A model generated the notes under the pieces. The model worked only from the letters and a program-made list of their open reading frames with translations, ran no database searches and was not told where the DNA came from. A DNA stretch of 64,000 nt, taken from contig OW285190.1 in the NCBI GenBank assembly GCA_935421135.1, forward strand, positions 16,192,501 to 16,256,500. Reading direction: 5' to 3'. This DNA is from Bugulina stolonifera (lineage: Eukaryota; Bryozoa; Gymnolaemata; Cheilostomatida; Bugulidae). Of the stretch, positions 46,034 to 60,300 are shown in pieces. Position 1 is the first letter of the stretch; every line of letters begins with the position of its first letter. The translations under genes were made by a program, and so were the position numbers.

Positions 46034-49000
46034 AAAATCTTGTGGTGAAATGATTCACATATAGCTGTAAGTCAAAACTAAACGTATCTTGTGTGTTGAT
46101 AGAAACCAAAGCCTGTCATACTTTTGCATGCTTCATCATTTTATCAACTCCTTGTAGGAAAGTGCTGCTAGTTCCACAAGATTTGGCGCAGGGGAGGGTG
46201 TAGCTAGAATATCACCCACCCTTACTGCTGCTAGTGGTGGTGGAGGAGTTTTGGGTAACAGCAGGCCAAGCACCCAGGCCACAGTTAGAGATGGAATATT
46301 AATCAGATGGAATGATGACAGCAACCCAATGCTTAGAAGACCTCGAACTGGCAGCGCTACTAGCGGTGGGAGATAACTCTACTGATTAGTCCATGAGGAT
46401 ATTTACATAATTACGTTTCATCAACTACTGTTTATGACTAATTCTGAAATCTCTAACAGTTTGAGTGATTTATCTCGATATCGTTCATTTCATTCCCTGA
46501 GTTATTTTCAAGGCTTTAATCTACAGTACAGCATATAATAATTGTTATTATAATCATCATGAATGACTTACCATGTTTGTATAATATTATACAGTCATTT
46601 GAAGAAATGGTTTCAAAACTTTCGAAATTTTTATTAGATCAAGCATCTAGACGGAGCTCTGCTAAGTTATCCAAATCCAGATTCAATGTGGTGCTGAAGA
46701 AACAGAAGGTGACTGGGCTAGTTGCCAAGACGATGGCGGCAGCTACCAAGTCTCAACCACCTGAGAAGACAGTGAGTAACTATTTAACGTAACCAACAAA
46801 TATATGGTTGGCTAATTTCATGGCATGAGGTGTAAATCTTACCAACAATTCTTCTCCACAATAATGGTTTACCAACACAAAATTAGCAATATTCCTATGT
46901 TATTGGGTAACAACCATGTCTATAAAATGGTAACAAGTCTTGGTTGCTTTAGTATTCGCCTGCATAAATACATGTGTATGATCTGGTCTCAATTAGAAAT
47001 TGTCTACTCTCTTTTGCTGCTCTGTTCACCAGTTGTAGTGTATTTCCATGGAGGTATATATGCAGTTTATATAAGACTACTACAAAAGATGTAATGTATT
47101 TAATGTACTGTATAATTTAATCGCTGTGTATAACTCACTGTAATTGACTGCTTACAGTCTAAATTGTCACCAGTGGCAGAGTCTGTATTATTGTGAAGTA
47201 GCTGTCCTGTACCAATGATAAGGCTTCTGACATGATTAACACCTTCAAAGTTCAATGACCAAAATTGACCAACACTGACCAGTATTGAAAGTTATAGCAA
47301 TCATATTCACAATTTCCACCTTTTGTTATATTTATTGATCAAGTGTTTAACTTCTACCAGTTAGCTGATATCAGTTAAACTTAAATCTTGTGTTATTTAA
47401 AACTTAGTAGAGATGAATGAAGCTTATACAGGCGTTAGGTAGGTCGGGCGTTAGGTAGGTCAGTAATAAAAAATCAAATATTTGACGTAAATCCTGCTTT
47501 GATTATCGAATATATTTAACACGTTAAGGTGTAGAAAGCTGATGTTATTTGTTTACATTGTGTGTATGCATTCAACTAATTCTATTCATAATTCTACAAA
47601 AACAATATTTGAGTTTTGAAAGAGGATTACAGACTAAAACGGTCATCTACATTACAGAGTAGAAGCACTGTAGAGTAGCAGCAGGCTACTAGATATCCCT
47701 AGTATTTCTACTGATATACAAAACTACATCTTTGAATGAAGGTAGACTTAATCAAGTATGTTTAGATTAGCTTGCTAAATATTTAGGAAGAGTTGTGATC
47801 GTAAACACCACTTACTGAGTGTAATTTATCTGATTAACAGGCATCGGAACTTTGTTACGAAGCTTCACAAGATACGAAGCAACCGCTGAGAGAAGCTAAG
47901 CAGAACGTCCTTAAGCAATACCATCTGGAGACAGGGATAGTGCTAAACAAGGTACATACTCTGTTTATTACATAGTTATTGTATCATGTAGCCTAGTGCT
48001 AACCTATTGCATGTAGCCTCAAGTTGCAAACAATATTAATACTTATAGAACTCAGACTATAGCAGGCTGTGGATAATACAATACATGTAATACTTCGGAT
48101 ACAACATTGTATAAATTGCATGCATAGTATATTACTCAAATAATTTCAACAAACACTTTATAGATGGAGCTGCCTTCCATACCTCCAGCAGAAATGCCAA
48201 AGTCTAAAATTGGTGAGCATTTGAATATGTACACATATAGCTAGTTAGAAGCACATGCAAAATATACAAATGGGTGCTCTATTACATCTATATTAGAATT
48301 GATACAATAGTTACATTACCTTTTACTATGCTACACATTCTGTTCTATGTTCTATGTTCTATATAATAGATAACAGACACTTCTGGGTTCACCTGTTGTA
48401 GGTGATCCATACACTGCCAACGACAGGGCTGTCAGACAGCTAACCAACAGCTGCCCCACTCGACTAAGTTTAAACTATTTACAACCAACCCCTGTGGCCA
48501 CCAGTCATCGGCCCAACAATGTGTATAACAGAGCAAAACTAACAGGGAAACATGGCTATTGTAGAGTGGGAACCAAGAGACAGAGCAGGTAAGGTTCATG
48601 TATATACCTAGTATGTAGATGTAGGACCTTGAGAATGCTTCCTCTTTCACAAAAAAAAGATAAACAACTACCAGTGGATATGTTTTTATATCTCATCATG
48701 GAATATAAAGTGCAAAAATAGCTGAAAATATTCTATTATGTGTACTCTGTTTTCAAGAAATCATCTCAACATGTATTAGACATAATCCGACATCACACAT
48801 TGATATTCAACTACATGAATGCTCGAAATGAGGTCTAAATATTTTATGTAGCTTTTGTTGTTGATATTGAGTGCTATGCAAGGAAATTATATTAATGATT
48901 TTCCAAGTGTTTATTTTCCTCGTTTTGAAATACATGCAGATCTAGGCTTTGGGAAAACATTTGAAATGTAAAAATTAATTCTGCATGTACTCCTCGCATT

Positions 49001-50848
49001 CTACCTTATAGGTCTTTGAATGAATACGAGAAGATGATAGAGATTAGAAATCTAGCCAAAGGTAACATAAATACTCAATCATTATATAACATATTATACA
49101 TTGTATCCTGTGGTTATGTAACATAACGCTGAAAGCTGCTTGTGAAATGCATGGTTTACACAACCTACTTTATTCCTGCTATTAAACTGCACTTTAACAA
49201 AAATATTATAACACTTGTTCACGTTTTCAAAGTGTAAGATTTGATTCACAACGTGTCACGGAGCGTTTAGTATTTACTGAAACCATGAAGGCTACAGTCA
49301 TGTACACATGTATAATAGTATACTTGGATACAATCTATCCTCTGAGGCAGAATATCATAAATTATCTTGTATCAAAAACATACTGTGATACAGCATTTAA
49401 ATGTTTGTGGTCTGTGTATTTACTTTCAGCACTAAAGAATATTTTATAGCCTTAGGAACCTGCACTCTCCTACCAATCACAAGTAAATAGGCAGTGTGGT
49501 TTGTCACTTGTGTGCTAAAGCTACTAAATCTATACAGAATGCAGCTTGAATAACAATATTTATAGCTTGGATAACGGCAGCTTTGATAAATGATAGTGAA
49601 ATAACTGCCAACTTTGAAGGAGGCTACATTTTGAGATTTGGTTAGATCCAGCAAATACAACATGTGGGCTGTTTCCACAAGAAGTCAAATAAACTTTGCT
49701 GCCCTTATGCCTACAGTACAGAATATTACTGGTTATTGCTGGTACTGCCATTATTGCATAGGGTATAAAGTGGGTTGAATGATCTGTTGGAGTTGTTTGC
49801 TCTACTTGGCTTGTTTTGAGTAATACCAGTGAGTACTGCTTTCTTATTTGGAAGTAACTGAATAGGTAGCCGTGAAAATGATAACATGTTAGACATCATC
49901 CCTTAAAGGAGAGGGTAGTGGTAGTTTCAAACTTAAACCTTGTGGTCCTGATTGGAATGGCTCCCCATCTGTTCATAGATAGCCAACATTCATCGGCAGT
50001 GTGTTTCTTTTTTAGAGGAAAACACTGATAGCCAATCAGATGAGGCCTCCACGACGTCTAGACCAGTATCTGCCATGAGTGTGAGAACCTTTTGCAAGAA
50101 GCTCAGACCACAAACTGCCGTCGCAGCTCATCAGACATCTGAGCATATGTTACAGAGACCCAAGAGTTGCATGCCTAGACTCAGGATCAGTGAAACGCCA
50201 CATTCTGGTGACAGTACAGTTGAAGGAACTAAGGCTAGAGCAGAGGAAGGATGTTCTGTACCAACAAACGTCCCCACTGAGAGTACTAAAGTAAAGCAAG
50301 CAGCATTGTATAGGTCATGCTGGCTATCTCCTTTAGAAAAGTGCAATGTCCCACCAGATCAAAAACTTCGATATATCGCCAATAGCGAGAAGAAAAGACA
50401 CGCTAAAATAATGTTCGAAACTTCACGTTTGCTACGAAATGAAAGTCGAAATCCAATGATAGATAAACTGTTGGAACAAAGACGAAGGTATAAACCAGAT
50501 CTTGGTAATGATACCACCGATTCAGCCGATGACAATGAACAGGTAGAGGACCCCAACAGCAGACAAAATATTCACATTAGACTCTCCCAACTACTAGAAT
50601 CATGTAAAGATGACGCCATGTTGCAAAAATTAACTACCAGCATATCAAACAGTACATTTAAGAGGCGGCAGTCAGAGTACGCTGATGAGATGAATTACTA
50701 TGCCTCGACACACCAGGAAGACAACAGTTGTGACACTAAAGTTGATCCTACTCTGCCTCTAGCCTGTGACACTAGTAGGGCAATGATAGCTGGGTTCTAT
50801 CATATGATGAGAGAGCACAACTCCCATCACAACATTGTTAGAGCTTGA
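44880..50848 (+). CDS. Unrecognised basic, Ser/Arg/Pro-rich protein, multi-exon
   Basis: Exons: 44880-44882 (ATG directly before donor GTGAGT), optional 46158-46376, then 46595-46771, 47841-47951, 48164-48212, 48402-48588, 49012-49061, 50016-50848. From 46595 on all phases fit and give 468 residues ending MMREHNSHHNIVRA. Exon 46158-46376 is open from the ATG (M-ESAASSTRFGAGEG) but reaches TAA at 46374 without a convincing phase-0 donor. Exon 1 can join 46595 directly (M-SFEEMVSKLSKFLL) in phase 0. The product has no signal peptide or membrane span. It is basic early (SRRSSAKLSKSRFNVVLKK) and carries repeated RP-x-S/T motifs (RPST, RPRT, RPVS, RPQT, RPKS). A charged region (NSEKKRHAKIMFETSRLL) and an acidic stretch (DTTDSADDNEQVEDP) lie in the large last exon. 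I recognise no family; the RPxS/T pattern recalls microtubule- or cilium-associated proteins, which is only a guess. Confidence 0.7.
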
Positions 50849-51390
50849 CGAAATAGTTTGTGAGAGAACACTATTGAATTCCTAAGATGTTTTCGAGCAG
50901 ACTGGTCAAAAGTAGTTGGCAACTCATTTCTCTTGAGCCCTAGAACCACCAGGATTAGATATGATAGATTAGATGCTCTCCAAGACATTGTTAGAGGGTT
51001 TACTGTCATGGGTTAGTAACGTCAGTCTACCATCTGCATGTAAAGTTAAGCAGAAACTTGTAGATTACTATTAGTAATTTATTGTATAACAATACAAAAC
51101 ATAATTAATAATTATAAAATATAATGGAATATTATATTAAAATGACTTACTAGTTAAAATAATTATTATTTGCAACCTTACACCTTGGATAAGAAGATGG
51201 TAATACCAATTAGACTGATGTTTGGTTGGTGTTGTCATACAATATCCAATCAGACAGTTTGTAACAAAAGTGAATGAGAGATCAGATATTATACATAAAT
51301 GTCTATAATATTATTAATCAGGAAACTAGGCTGATAGGGTAATGCACTCACTGCCCAGATAAGGAAACGTCTAGTGAAGTAACCACCTGC
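50849..51390. other. Convergent 3' ends of the unknown gene and beta-adaptin
   Basis: A 542-bp spacer between two genes facing each other tail to tail. It holds both 3'UTRs and is very AT-rich from 51060 to 51180. The minus-strand AATAAA lies at 51077-51082. I see no clear plus-strand canonical signal near 50848. Confidence 0.6.
51077..51082 (-). terminator. Probable beta-adaptin polyadenylation signal
   Basis: TTTATT on the plus strand reads AATAAA on the minus strand. It lies about 310 bp beyond the stop codon (51391-51393). Confidence 0.5.
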
Positions 51391-54300
51391 TTATCCTGTC
51401 AGTATAGATTGGAATGCCTTCTGAATGGGAGGGTATATGTCGGTAACTCTGGCCTTGAGGGATACCTGGAGAGAGAGAACCAATGATATTAATCACGGAA
51501 GGGAGGTATTTGATAACCAACACTCCCAAGTAGAGACTATAGAATAGAATGTGTAACTTCTGATATTATTTTTCCTCTCCTCGCCCAGTGGTTATTTGAC
51601 ATCACATTAAATGCATTTATCTAATGTGAACAACTTTAACAGAGGTAAACCTAGTGTAAGGTAAGTGTACCAAGCCAATGCACATCAACAATGGTGTAAT
51701 TGGCTAACCACAAGACAACATGTAACATAAAATAATAAACAGATCTAAAAATCGGACAAAATTAAAATATGTAAATTGCAAGACATTACATGAGCTGTAT
51801 CTATTTTATGGCAACTTTGATTATAAAGATGACCAAAACATTTTTTGTACTTCAAGACTGAGCAATACAATTAACCAGTACTCCCACATGCAGAAGTCTA
51901 ACACCTGCCACAGGTAAATATTCTACCTGCACGGAGGAATTGCCCGGGTTGAGAGTCAGTTCAATGAGACACCAGATCCCATTGGTCAGTTTAACCGATT
52001 GATAAAGCATATCCTGCCCGTTAGTGTTACGTTTGGCTACTGTGAACACATTGTTGTCCTTCAGTCGTTCTTGTAGCTTATCTGTGATTGGTTAAAGCAA
52101 ATATATGTATGTGTTCAAGATTGTCACGAGTTCGGAGAACATATTGATTGTATAGGTACGCTGTATTTGTGAATATTCTGTATGTTGGCCAATGAATTCT
52201 ACATCACAGATAATATAAGCATTCCATTGCGATATAGCTGTCCATTATATACATTGTACTTAATAAAGTTAGAGAGAAAAGCGGTCAGTGAAGACACGTA
52301 CCTGGAGACATATTGACACCAGAAACAGTCATTTGAACCTCATTCTGAGCTGGGATATCCTTCCATGTACTGAGGTAAACTTTCTTCTCCATCAGCCCGT
52401 CTCCCGCAAACAGAGTCTGCATGGGAACTAAGGTGGCAAAGTAGAGCACGTCAACATTGTTCTTTATAGCTACCTGCAATGACAATGCACAATTAGTGTT
52501 GATATATATATCATACTGACACCAGTGATGATATATATACTGACACCTCTGTTGGTATATATACTGACACCTGTGATGATAAATATACTGACATGATTTA
52601 TGGTATATATACTGACATTTGTGATAGCATATACATGTATACTGACACCTCTGTTAATATACACACTGACACCTCTGTTAATAAACACTGACACCTGTGT
52701 TGGTACATATACTGACACCTGTGTTGGTATACATACTGACACCTGTGTTGGTATACATACTGACATCTCTGATCACGCATGAGTTGACTAACCTGTAGAT
52801 TGTTAATAGGATTCATCTTCTGCACTGTACCGGAAGTGTTAATAGGCAAACTAGCTGTAGCACTGCCATTCGGTGGGATGGGGTTCACCTTTAAACCTGC
52901 AGCTGGCAGCAGTCCAAAGCTACAATATAGAGTATAACTATAATACGGGTGACGTGATAACAATGGCTAAGATACGTTGGATAATGGATTAGCAAGCGTA
53001 CTCAACTAGTAACATATGAGGTGAATTGTAGGCATATACAAGGGTATGTATGACATCAACCGAGAGGGTATTCTAGTATCATATGATAGTAAGCTCAATA
53101 GAAACTACAAATATACTAACATTAAAACAGCCTTCTCAAAGAGTCCAAGATGTTGAGATTAGAAAAACAATTCCAAATCCATAAATATTTATAGACAAAA
53201 ATATCCCTCTTTTCCGCCTGTCACACATTGAGACACAACTTTATTCAAAACCTTTTGTAGCTAAACATTATCTGAAACTACCCCAAGGTGTCTATAAGCA
53301 AGGAGATAAAAGTATATTTACTTAGTCAGGTCTGCCATGAGGAATCAGAAGAATTCTGTCTCAAAATAGTTATTTAGTCCGAGTTGTCTTCCTGTTATCT
53401 AAATAGTGTTGAGAAGGCAACTCCAAAAATTCAACCAGAATCCAAACCTTGTACTTCTAATGTACATGTATATTCGAACATACGTGACTATACTAACCTG
53501 TTCTTGTTGAACTGAACAGCAAACCCTGACAGCTGCTGCATTGTGTGGTTGGTGAATGTCATGTCCATGAAAATCTTGTCACCTCTGCGGGAGAATGATC
53601 CAGTTAGAGCCATGCCTTTACCTTTCTCTTTAGTCAACCAAACCTGTAGATTATACAGTGACAGTGAGGTAGTGGTAGTAGTGACAGCTAGTACAGCAGG
53701 TCAAGTTGTGCAGGTAAAGGCATGCAGCTATGACAGGAAGGAAAGAATAACTTACCTGCTGTGGAGAAGAGGCCGGCTGCTGGAATGAGGAGCTCTGGGC
53801 AGGAACAGAAGGTCCCATGGAGGAAGAGCCGCCTCCAAATCCGAGTAAATCATCCAGACCAGAAGACATGGAGGAAGGAACCGGTTGTGCCATGGAAGGA
53901 GGGGATGACATGCCACCACCCAGCTGTAACATCCACAACACAATTAGTGTACAGATACTATCACTCATTTATAATTGTAAAAAAATCATGAACTCCCACA
54001 TAAAGAGCCTATACTCTCTGACTACCAATATTGTCACAAGTGGGGGAACAGCCCTATCCTTCAAAAGTTTTATGTAATGTGGAATTTGCAGGTATATTAA
54101 CTTGATCCGACTTTTCACAGGCATGTACATAAACATGTCCACACTATAGGGACAATCAATTAACTATTGTGTTAATAATATACATGTTGATGAAAATCAA
54201 ATTAAGACATTAACTCCAGCTACAAGAAAGCAGAGTGACCACTCACCAGGTCATCCAGCCCACCACCGAGCAGGTCCATACCACCAGAGGAAGCTGATGG

Positions 54301-57300
54301 TGCAGCAGGAGACGTGGACGGCATGGAGAGGTTGAGGAGGTCATCAATAAGTAGGTCACCTCCACCGGGGGAAGGTTTAGAAGGAGGTACGCCACCAGAG
54401 GGAGTGGTGGGCGGTGACTGATCTTCACCATCTTCTCCTGTCACCCTGTGAAGGGATACATACAATTGTATTATTAGTCTATTTCAAACATTCACAGAAT
54501 ACTTAGACATGATACACAAAGAATGAATGCTTCTAATACAACAGGAATAATATATTGTCCCATTCAAGGGTTAGCCTCAGGAACTGTATATACCTTCTCC
54601 ATAGAAAAGTATATTATAGTACATACAACTACATGTAGGTTTATAACAATATGTCTAGTAGCATGGTTACTAAATAAAATAGCATAGCAACATAATACTC
54701 ACTGTATGTCCTGTACTCCATATATGGGTTTGTAAGATGCCCCATCTACGAAAGCTGAGGCTGGCTTGTGGTAGATTGATGACAGAGTTCCTATGTTATT
54801 GATTAGTTCAGTAAGAAGGGCGGGCTCTATACAGTCCGTCTGAGCTGATATTAGAGGTTTCTCAGCTAGAACAACTTCCTTAGCAGCTTGTGGGCTGGTA
54901 GACAAGAGCCTCCAATAAATGTATCCTAGATGATTCAAGAGCACAGTCTTTATGTGGTTTAATGAAAGCATGCCATCACTTTTGATATGTTACTGCTTAG
55001 AAGTGATTATATGGCTAGTGGGAGTTATGTACTCATGAAATGAGATAGATAGGATGAGACAACTTCAGAATAGACAGAAACAAGGGAGTTGATAAACTAG
55101 AGACTGTGGGAGACAGACGTATCATGAGAAATGGAATAAAAAAACCACAAGGTGATAAACCATATACTTGTATTTATACACTACATCTGTACAACTGTAA
55201 GTAACATCAGCACATACTCCAAGATTGTGTACAGTATTTGAGTGAGTAAGTGGATAAGTCTGGCTTAAGAACAGCTAAAAGGGTTTAATCAAGAGTACGT
55301 TGACCCCAGAACAACCTTCAGCTAATCTTGGCACTAAAACTCCGCCAAATGAAATCCATGGAAACAAGTAGAGAACAAGTCGATTTCCTCTAGAATTAAT
55401 TCACACGTATAATTACTGCTTTAGCCTAAGTTTCAACACATAAATCTATCCCCTACTCACCTCTATCTCTAAGATCTGGGTTCTCAGTCTCCTGGGTGGA
55501 TACACTGAGCACCTGCTGCACCAGGTCCTGAGAGTCAGCAGGTTTTGTGAGGAACAGCTTCACTATAGCTGTGAGTATTTGAAGTTGCACCTGTGAGTAC
55601 ATAGAGTATATACTTTATAGTATGTAATACGAGTATAACCCAAACTGTTAGTAACTAAGTGACACGGTGACACAATATATTAGTAACTTGCTGACTATCA
55701 GACAAATCTGCTTGGCTAATAGCCAATATAAATGACTAAGTTATTGCTCATAATCATTGCTAGCATGTTAATACAGTGAAAGTATATCCTGTGAACACAA
55801 AAGGTCAGCATGTCAAGACAGTGAAAGTATAGCCTGTGAACACAAAAGGTCAGCATGTCAAGACAGTGAAAGTATAGCCTGTGAACACAAAAGGTCATTT
55901 AGTTTATACCTGAGAGTTCTCATCGTGGAAAGAGTCGAGGAAGCTCTCCAAGAGTTCTGCTGCATTGTCTATCCTCTCTGCATACTCTCCTATTATCCAT
56001 ATGATACTACCCCTAGCCTCAGGCTCATCCAGAGTGTCGAGGCATTCACATAACGTCCCTATCACAGACTCATACTTGTTGGGATACTTTCTGAATATAT
56101 CCTGTAAACATGATGCAGATAACACTTATATCTGCAGTACTATCCAGTAGAGTAATGAGAAGGCAAGAACAGAATGATATTATAATTGTCAAAAAATATT
56201 TGTCCATATATGATTATGCTTTGGAATAAATCTAGATGTGTACAGGAATTATTCTAAACTGAGCCAGATGGTATGTGTGGTATGCAACAGTATGAACACC
56301 ATAATATATTGATACCTATAGTATAGCATGTACCCAATACATTAGCCCATAGAGCATGCAATAGCACATACCTTGATGACAACTATAGCCTCCTGTACCA
56401 CATAGTTGACCTTAGTCTGTATGAGGTCAAGGAGAGTGCTGACACAACGTTCTGCTGCCACGTCAACCTTGATAGCACATCGTCCAATCGCTCTCACTGA
56501 TTTCCTTACAAAGTCTACATCAACTTCTGTGGCATACCTGAGGGTATAGAAGTAGCGTAGTGTGAAGGAATATATAACAGCAAAATTCTGGGAGAGGTTT
56601 AAAGACGATTTAAGTTAGGCAAACCATTGCGACTTGACATAAGTTCCTCCTCAAGTAAGTGGAACGACAACACTTGTACGCAACTTACTCTTTGAGCTCA
56701 GACAAGGTCTGTGTTATGTTTGACTGGTTTGTAAGTCGTATCATGATATCAAGTTTCTCCATCTTCACATAGATGGGGTCATTGTACTTGACAAAGAATA
56801 CCTTCAGTTCATGCTTCAACACATCTGGTCTACAATCAGACGTACCATAAATAGGTTGGCTATCCTATCCACTGAGGTATGTGGGGCTGTAAGTACACTG
56901 GTGACCAGCCCCGATATAACTACCTGTATGTACAATGCAGAGCCAGGAATGGAAAGGAATAGAAATTAAAAGGAATGTTAGCTACTAAGTAATAATTGAT
57001 TCAATAGAAAAGTACAAAAATAATATTTTTCAAGTCACAGACTCAAAGCTCAAGTAAATACTTAACACAATTTATTAGACACCAGATATAGACTTGACCA
57101 TGCATTAGCTTGTCGTCCCTTTTGCAATGAGGAAGGATTTGATACATTCAAATACAGAGCTGTGCTAAGGTATCAGCCGTCAGTGTAACCTAAAGAAAAA
57201 CATCTTACTGTGACAATATTATACAAGATTCTCTGTGTACCATACAGGAAGTGATACTCACCGTTTCTGAATGACGAGATTGATATTCCTGAGGGCTACA

Positions 57301-60300
57301 TATTGGAGCTCAGGCTCTGCGGAGAGGAGTGTGACTAGAGGGGCAGACAACTTCTTAGTCAGAGACTGCACAAACTCAGATGATTGGTCCAACATGTCCA
57401 GCAGCCTCATTATCACCTGTTGTACATAAAATGTATACAGAGACATGAATATATCTGACTTGTAAGCCATGCTGAATATTATAATGCATCACATAATGTA
57501 ATATTAGTAATACCTGTATTATGTAATGCATGTTATATAATTATATAACTTAAATCACCAGGTTGTATATGACTACAATGTATAATATTATCTATAACAG
57601 ACATATCCAGCACATGGGTGTGATACAAGCACACAATACAGTTTACCTTAACAGCGGAAAGTACTACAGCTGCGTTAGCGTGAGCCAGTCTTGGAGTTAC
57701 CCTCTCTATGATACTCTGTGCATCTCTCTCATCCCTTGGTTGGTAACCACTGACACAGTCTAGTATAAACACCTGTCCCCACCTGTCAACATTACATGGT
57801 ACTAGTGATACATCCACTGACACAGTCAAGTATAAACACCTGTCTCCACCTGTTAACATTAAATCGCAAAAGTAATACATCCACTAATACGGTTTAGTAT
57901 AAACACCTTACTAGTATAAATTCCTAGTCTTAGCCTGTTGACTATATTATAGTTGAAGTGCTTTCTGGTTTGCAGCAGGTACCCGTTAACATTAATTACA
58001 AATTACTGTACCTTTAGTTAAAGCATATTATATTTCAGAAAAGCGGAAAAACCTTTTTTATCCCCATTAGATCCATCGACATCAATATAAACTACAAAAC
58101 AATAGTGACCACAATAGTGACCACAATAGTGACCACAATAGTGACCACAATAGTGACCACAATAGTGACCACAAACATCATAAATCCAACGGTTATTAAA
58201 TTGTACAGTATATATAGCAGGCTACCACTTACTCTGTACACTCATTCAGAGCAGTTAGGAGTTTATTTATGGTTGCTTGACTAAAGGAGAGCAGCTGGTG
58301 GGAGCTGGGTGAGATCTCTTTGATCTCAGCTATGGCAGCAACAGCGTTAGCTACTACCATTGGGTTACTGTCTGACAGCAAATCCTACACATATTCATAT
58401 AAATAGTGCATTGTATATCTTATATACATCATGTACATACGGTAAATGGTGTTAGGAAGTTATGTTCACCCAGACTGTGACTATCACTGTTTGGTTCAAT
58501 GACAAATTGACAGCAAGCACCAGTAACTACTGTGCAGTGCGAATGGCAGAGAATGCGACGCACTGTTTGAATTTTTCGTCATCAAATTAAACAACTGCAA
58601 GGGAAGCATACAAACCGCCGCATGCATAATAAAACATGTTTGCATATAAGCCCGTGTATCACGAGAAACACTTTGGCTAAAATTGTAGATATCACTCTAT
58701 CCATAGAAACGACTTCGAGTTCAAAACTAGCAGTTTAAATTTACAGGCACATTTACAAACAAATAAATAATTTAGTGTATCATAATTTTTTAGAAAGGTA
58801 AAGATGAGGTAACAACACACCTTGAGCATATCGAGAAATCCCTGTTCCTCCACCAACTCTCCGTTGATATCGTATAGCTTGGCGACACTAACTGCTGCTG
58901 TCTTTCTCACGTATGGATCATCATCCTGCATGGCAATTGAATCAAAATATACGGAGACAATACTCGGTTACATGGGTACTACCTTTGTAATTTATTATTA
59001 TGGGCTGCTTTTATCCATAGATTAAATGATTCAGTATAACGCTGATGAACTACAGAAATCTTACAGACCTTTAAACGTTTCCTTAGAGGTTCACAGAAGT
59101 AATCTGTAATCTCATCTACTCTGATACAGCCCATGGTCCTCACAGCCAAAGCCCTTATGAGTGGGTTGGGGTCTTCAGAGTCCTGTAAACCATTCCATTA
59201 TATTATTAAGATTGATAACAGGTATTCACAAACTTAGCTATGCAAGATTAAACAACTCTAAAATTAAACCGTTTGTCCATGAACGCGTTCAAACAAACAC
59301 AATCTTACAGATTGGTGACGTTGTAAAGTGTATACAATCAGCATGGAGCTTCTTGTATGACTTTCTTGACAGGTAAAGGCACAGGTTATGACAATTTTAT
59401 CAATGTACACATACACACATGTACGGGTATGTGTACTTCGCCCAGAAGGAAGAAACTTACCTTCCAGAAAAAATGACCTGTGAGTGATTTAGCAAACCCA
59501 AGGCGTCGGCAATAGGATCTCAGCTTTTCAGTTGAAAAGACCTGCATGGCAGGGCTTTAGAACCTTCACAGATAATTTTTTGACTGATGAGACATTCAGG
59601 TCACTTAATGGTAGTTAACAAACTTACCTTAACAAATGTATTTACAGCCATGAGGGCAAGTCTTGGTTGAATCTTTGCGTAGTTCATGGAGTAAAGGTAA
59701 ACCAGTTTCTTAAGTTCAAGGTCATCCGTCTGTCCACAATTGATAACGTCAGGAAACAGTTGACTGTAGTGATCGGTAACATAATATTATCAATTCCATG
59801 GACATGTAGTGCCATCACTGACACACGTCAACCAGTGTGCAACATTTGAGAAAATCAAGTCGGGTCCAGAGCTTACATATCGATATAATTCTCTTTCAAA
59901 CAGAATTTAATACCATACCTTGCATATTAACTTATATGGAATTTTTTTACCACAGAATTTAGTGAGTTTTAAATGGCTCTTGGTATCATATTATAACTCA
60001 ATGTATTGCATTCTATTGCATTAATTACATGTACATCATACATATATTTTAGCTGCTTCAACAGAAATCGAACCATTAGATATGTTATAAGATCAAAATA
60101 TCAACAAATAGAATGACATGTATATCAGGCGTGTATATATACATTCTGATACACTTGTTGACTCATTAGAACACATGTAATGGTCCAATACAATCCTGTA
60201 GAAACGCTGTGGACATACCTCACGTCTTTACCAACAGTCATACTAGCAATCACCTTTTTTATAGCATCTTTCTTAACATCTCTCCTCTCGCCATTCAACT

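Noticed and set aside
58099..58170. Regularly spaced repeats that might suggest a CRISPR-like array
   Set aside because: Pure tandem 12-mers without spacers in an animal intron. None of the tandem repeats here has unique spacers.
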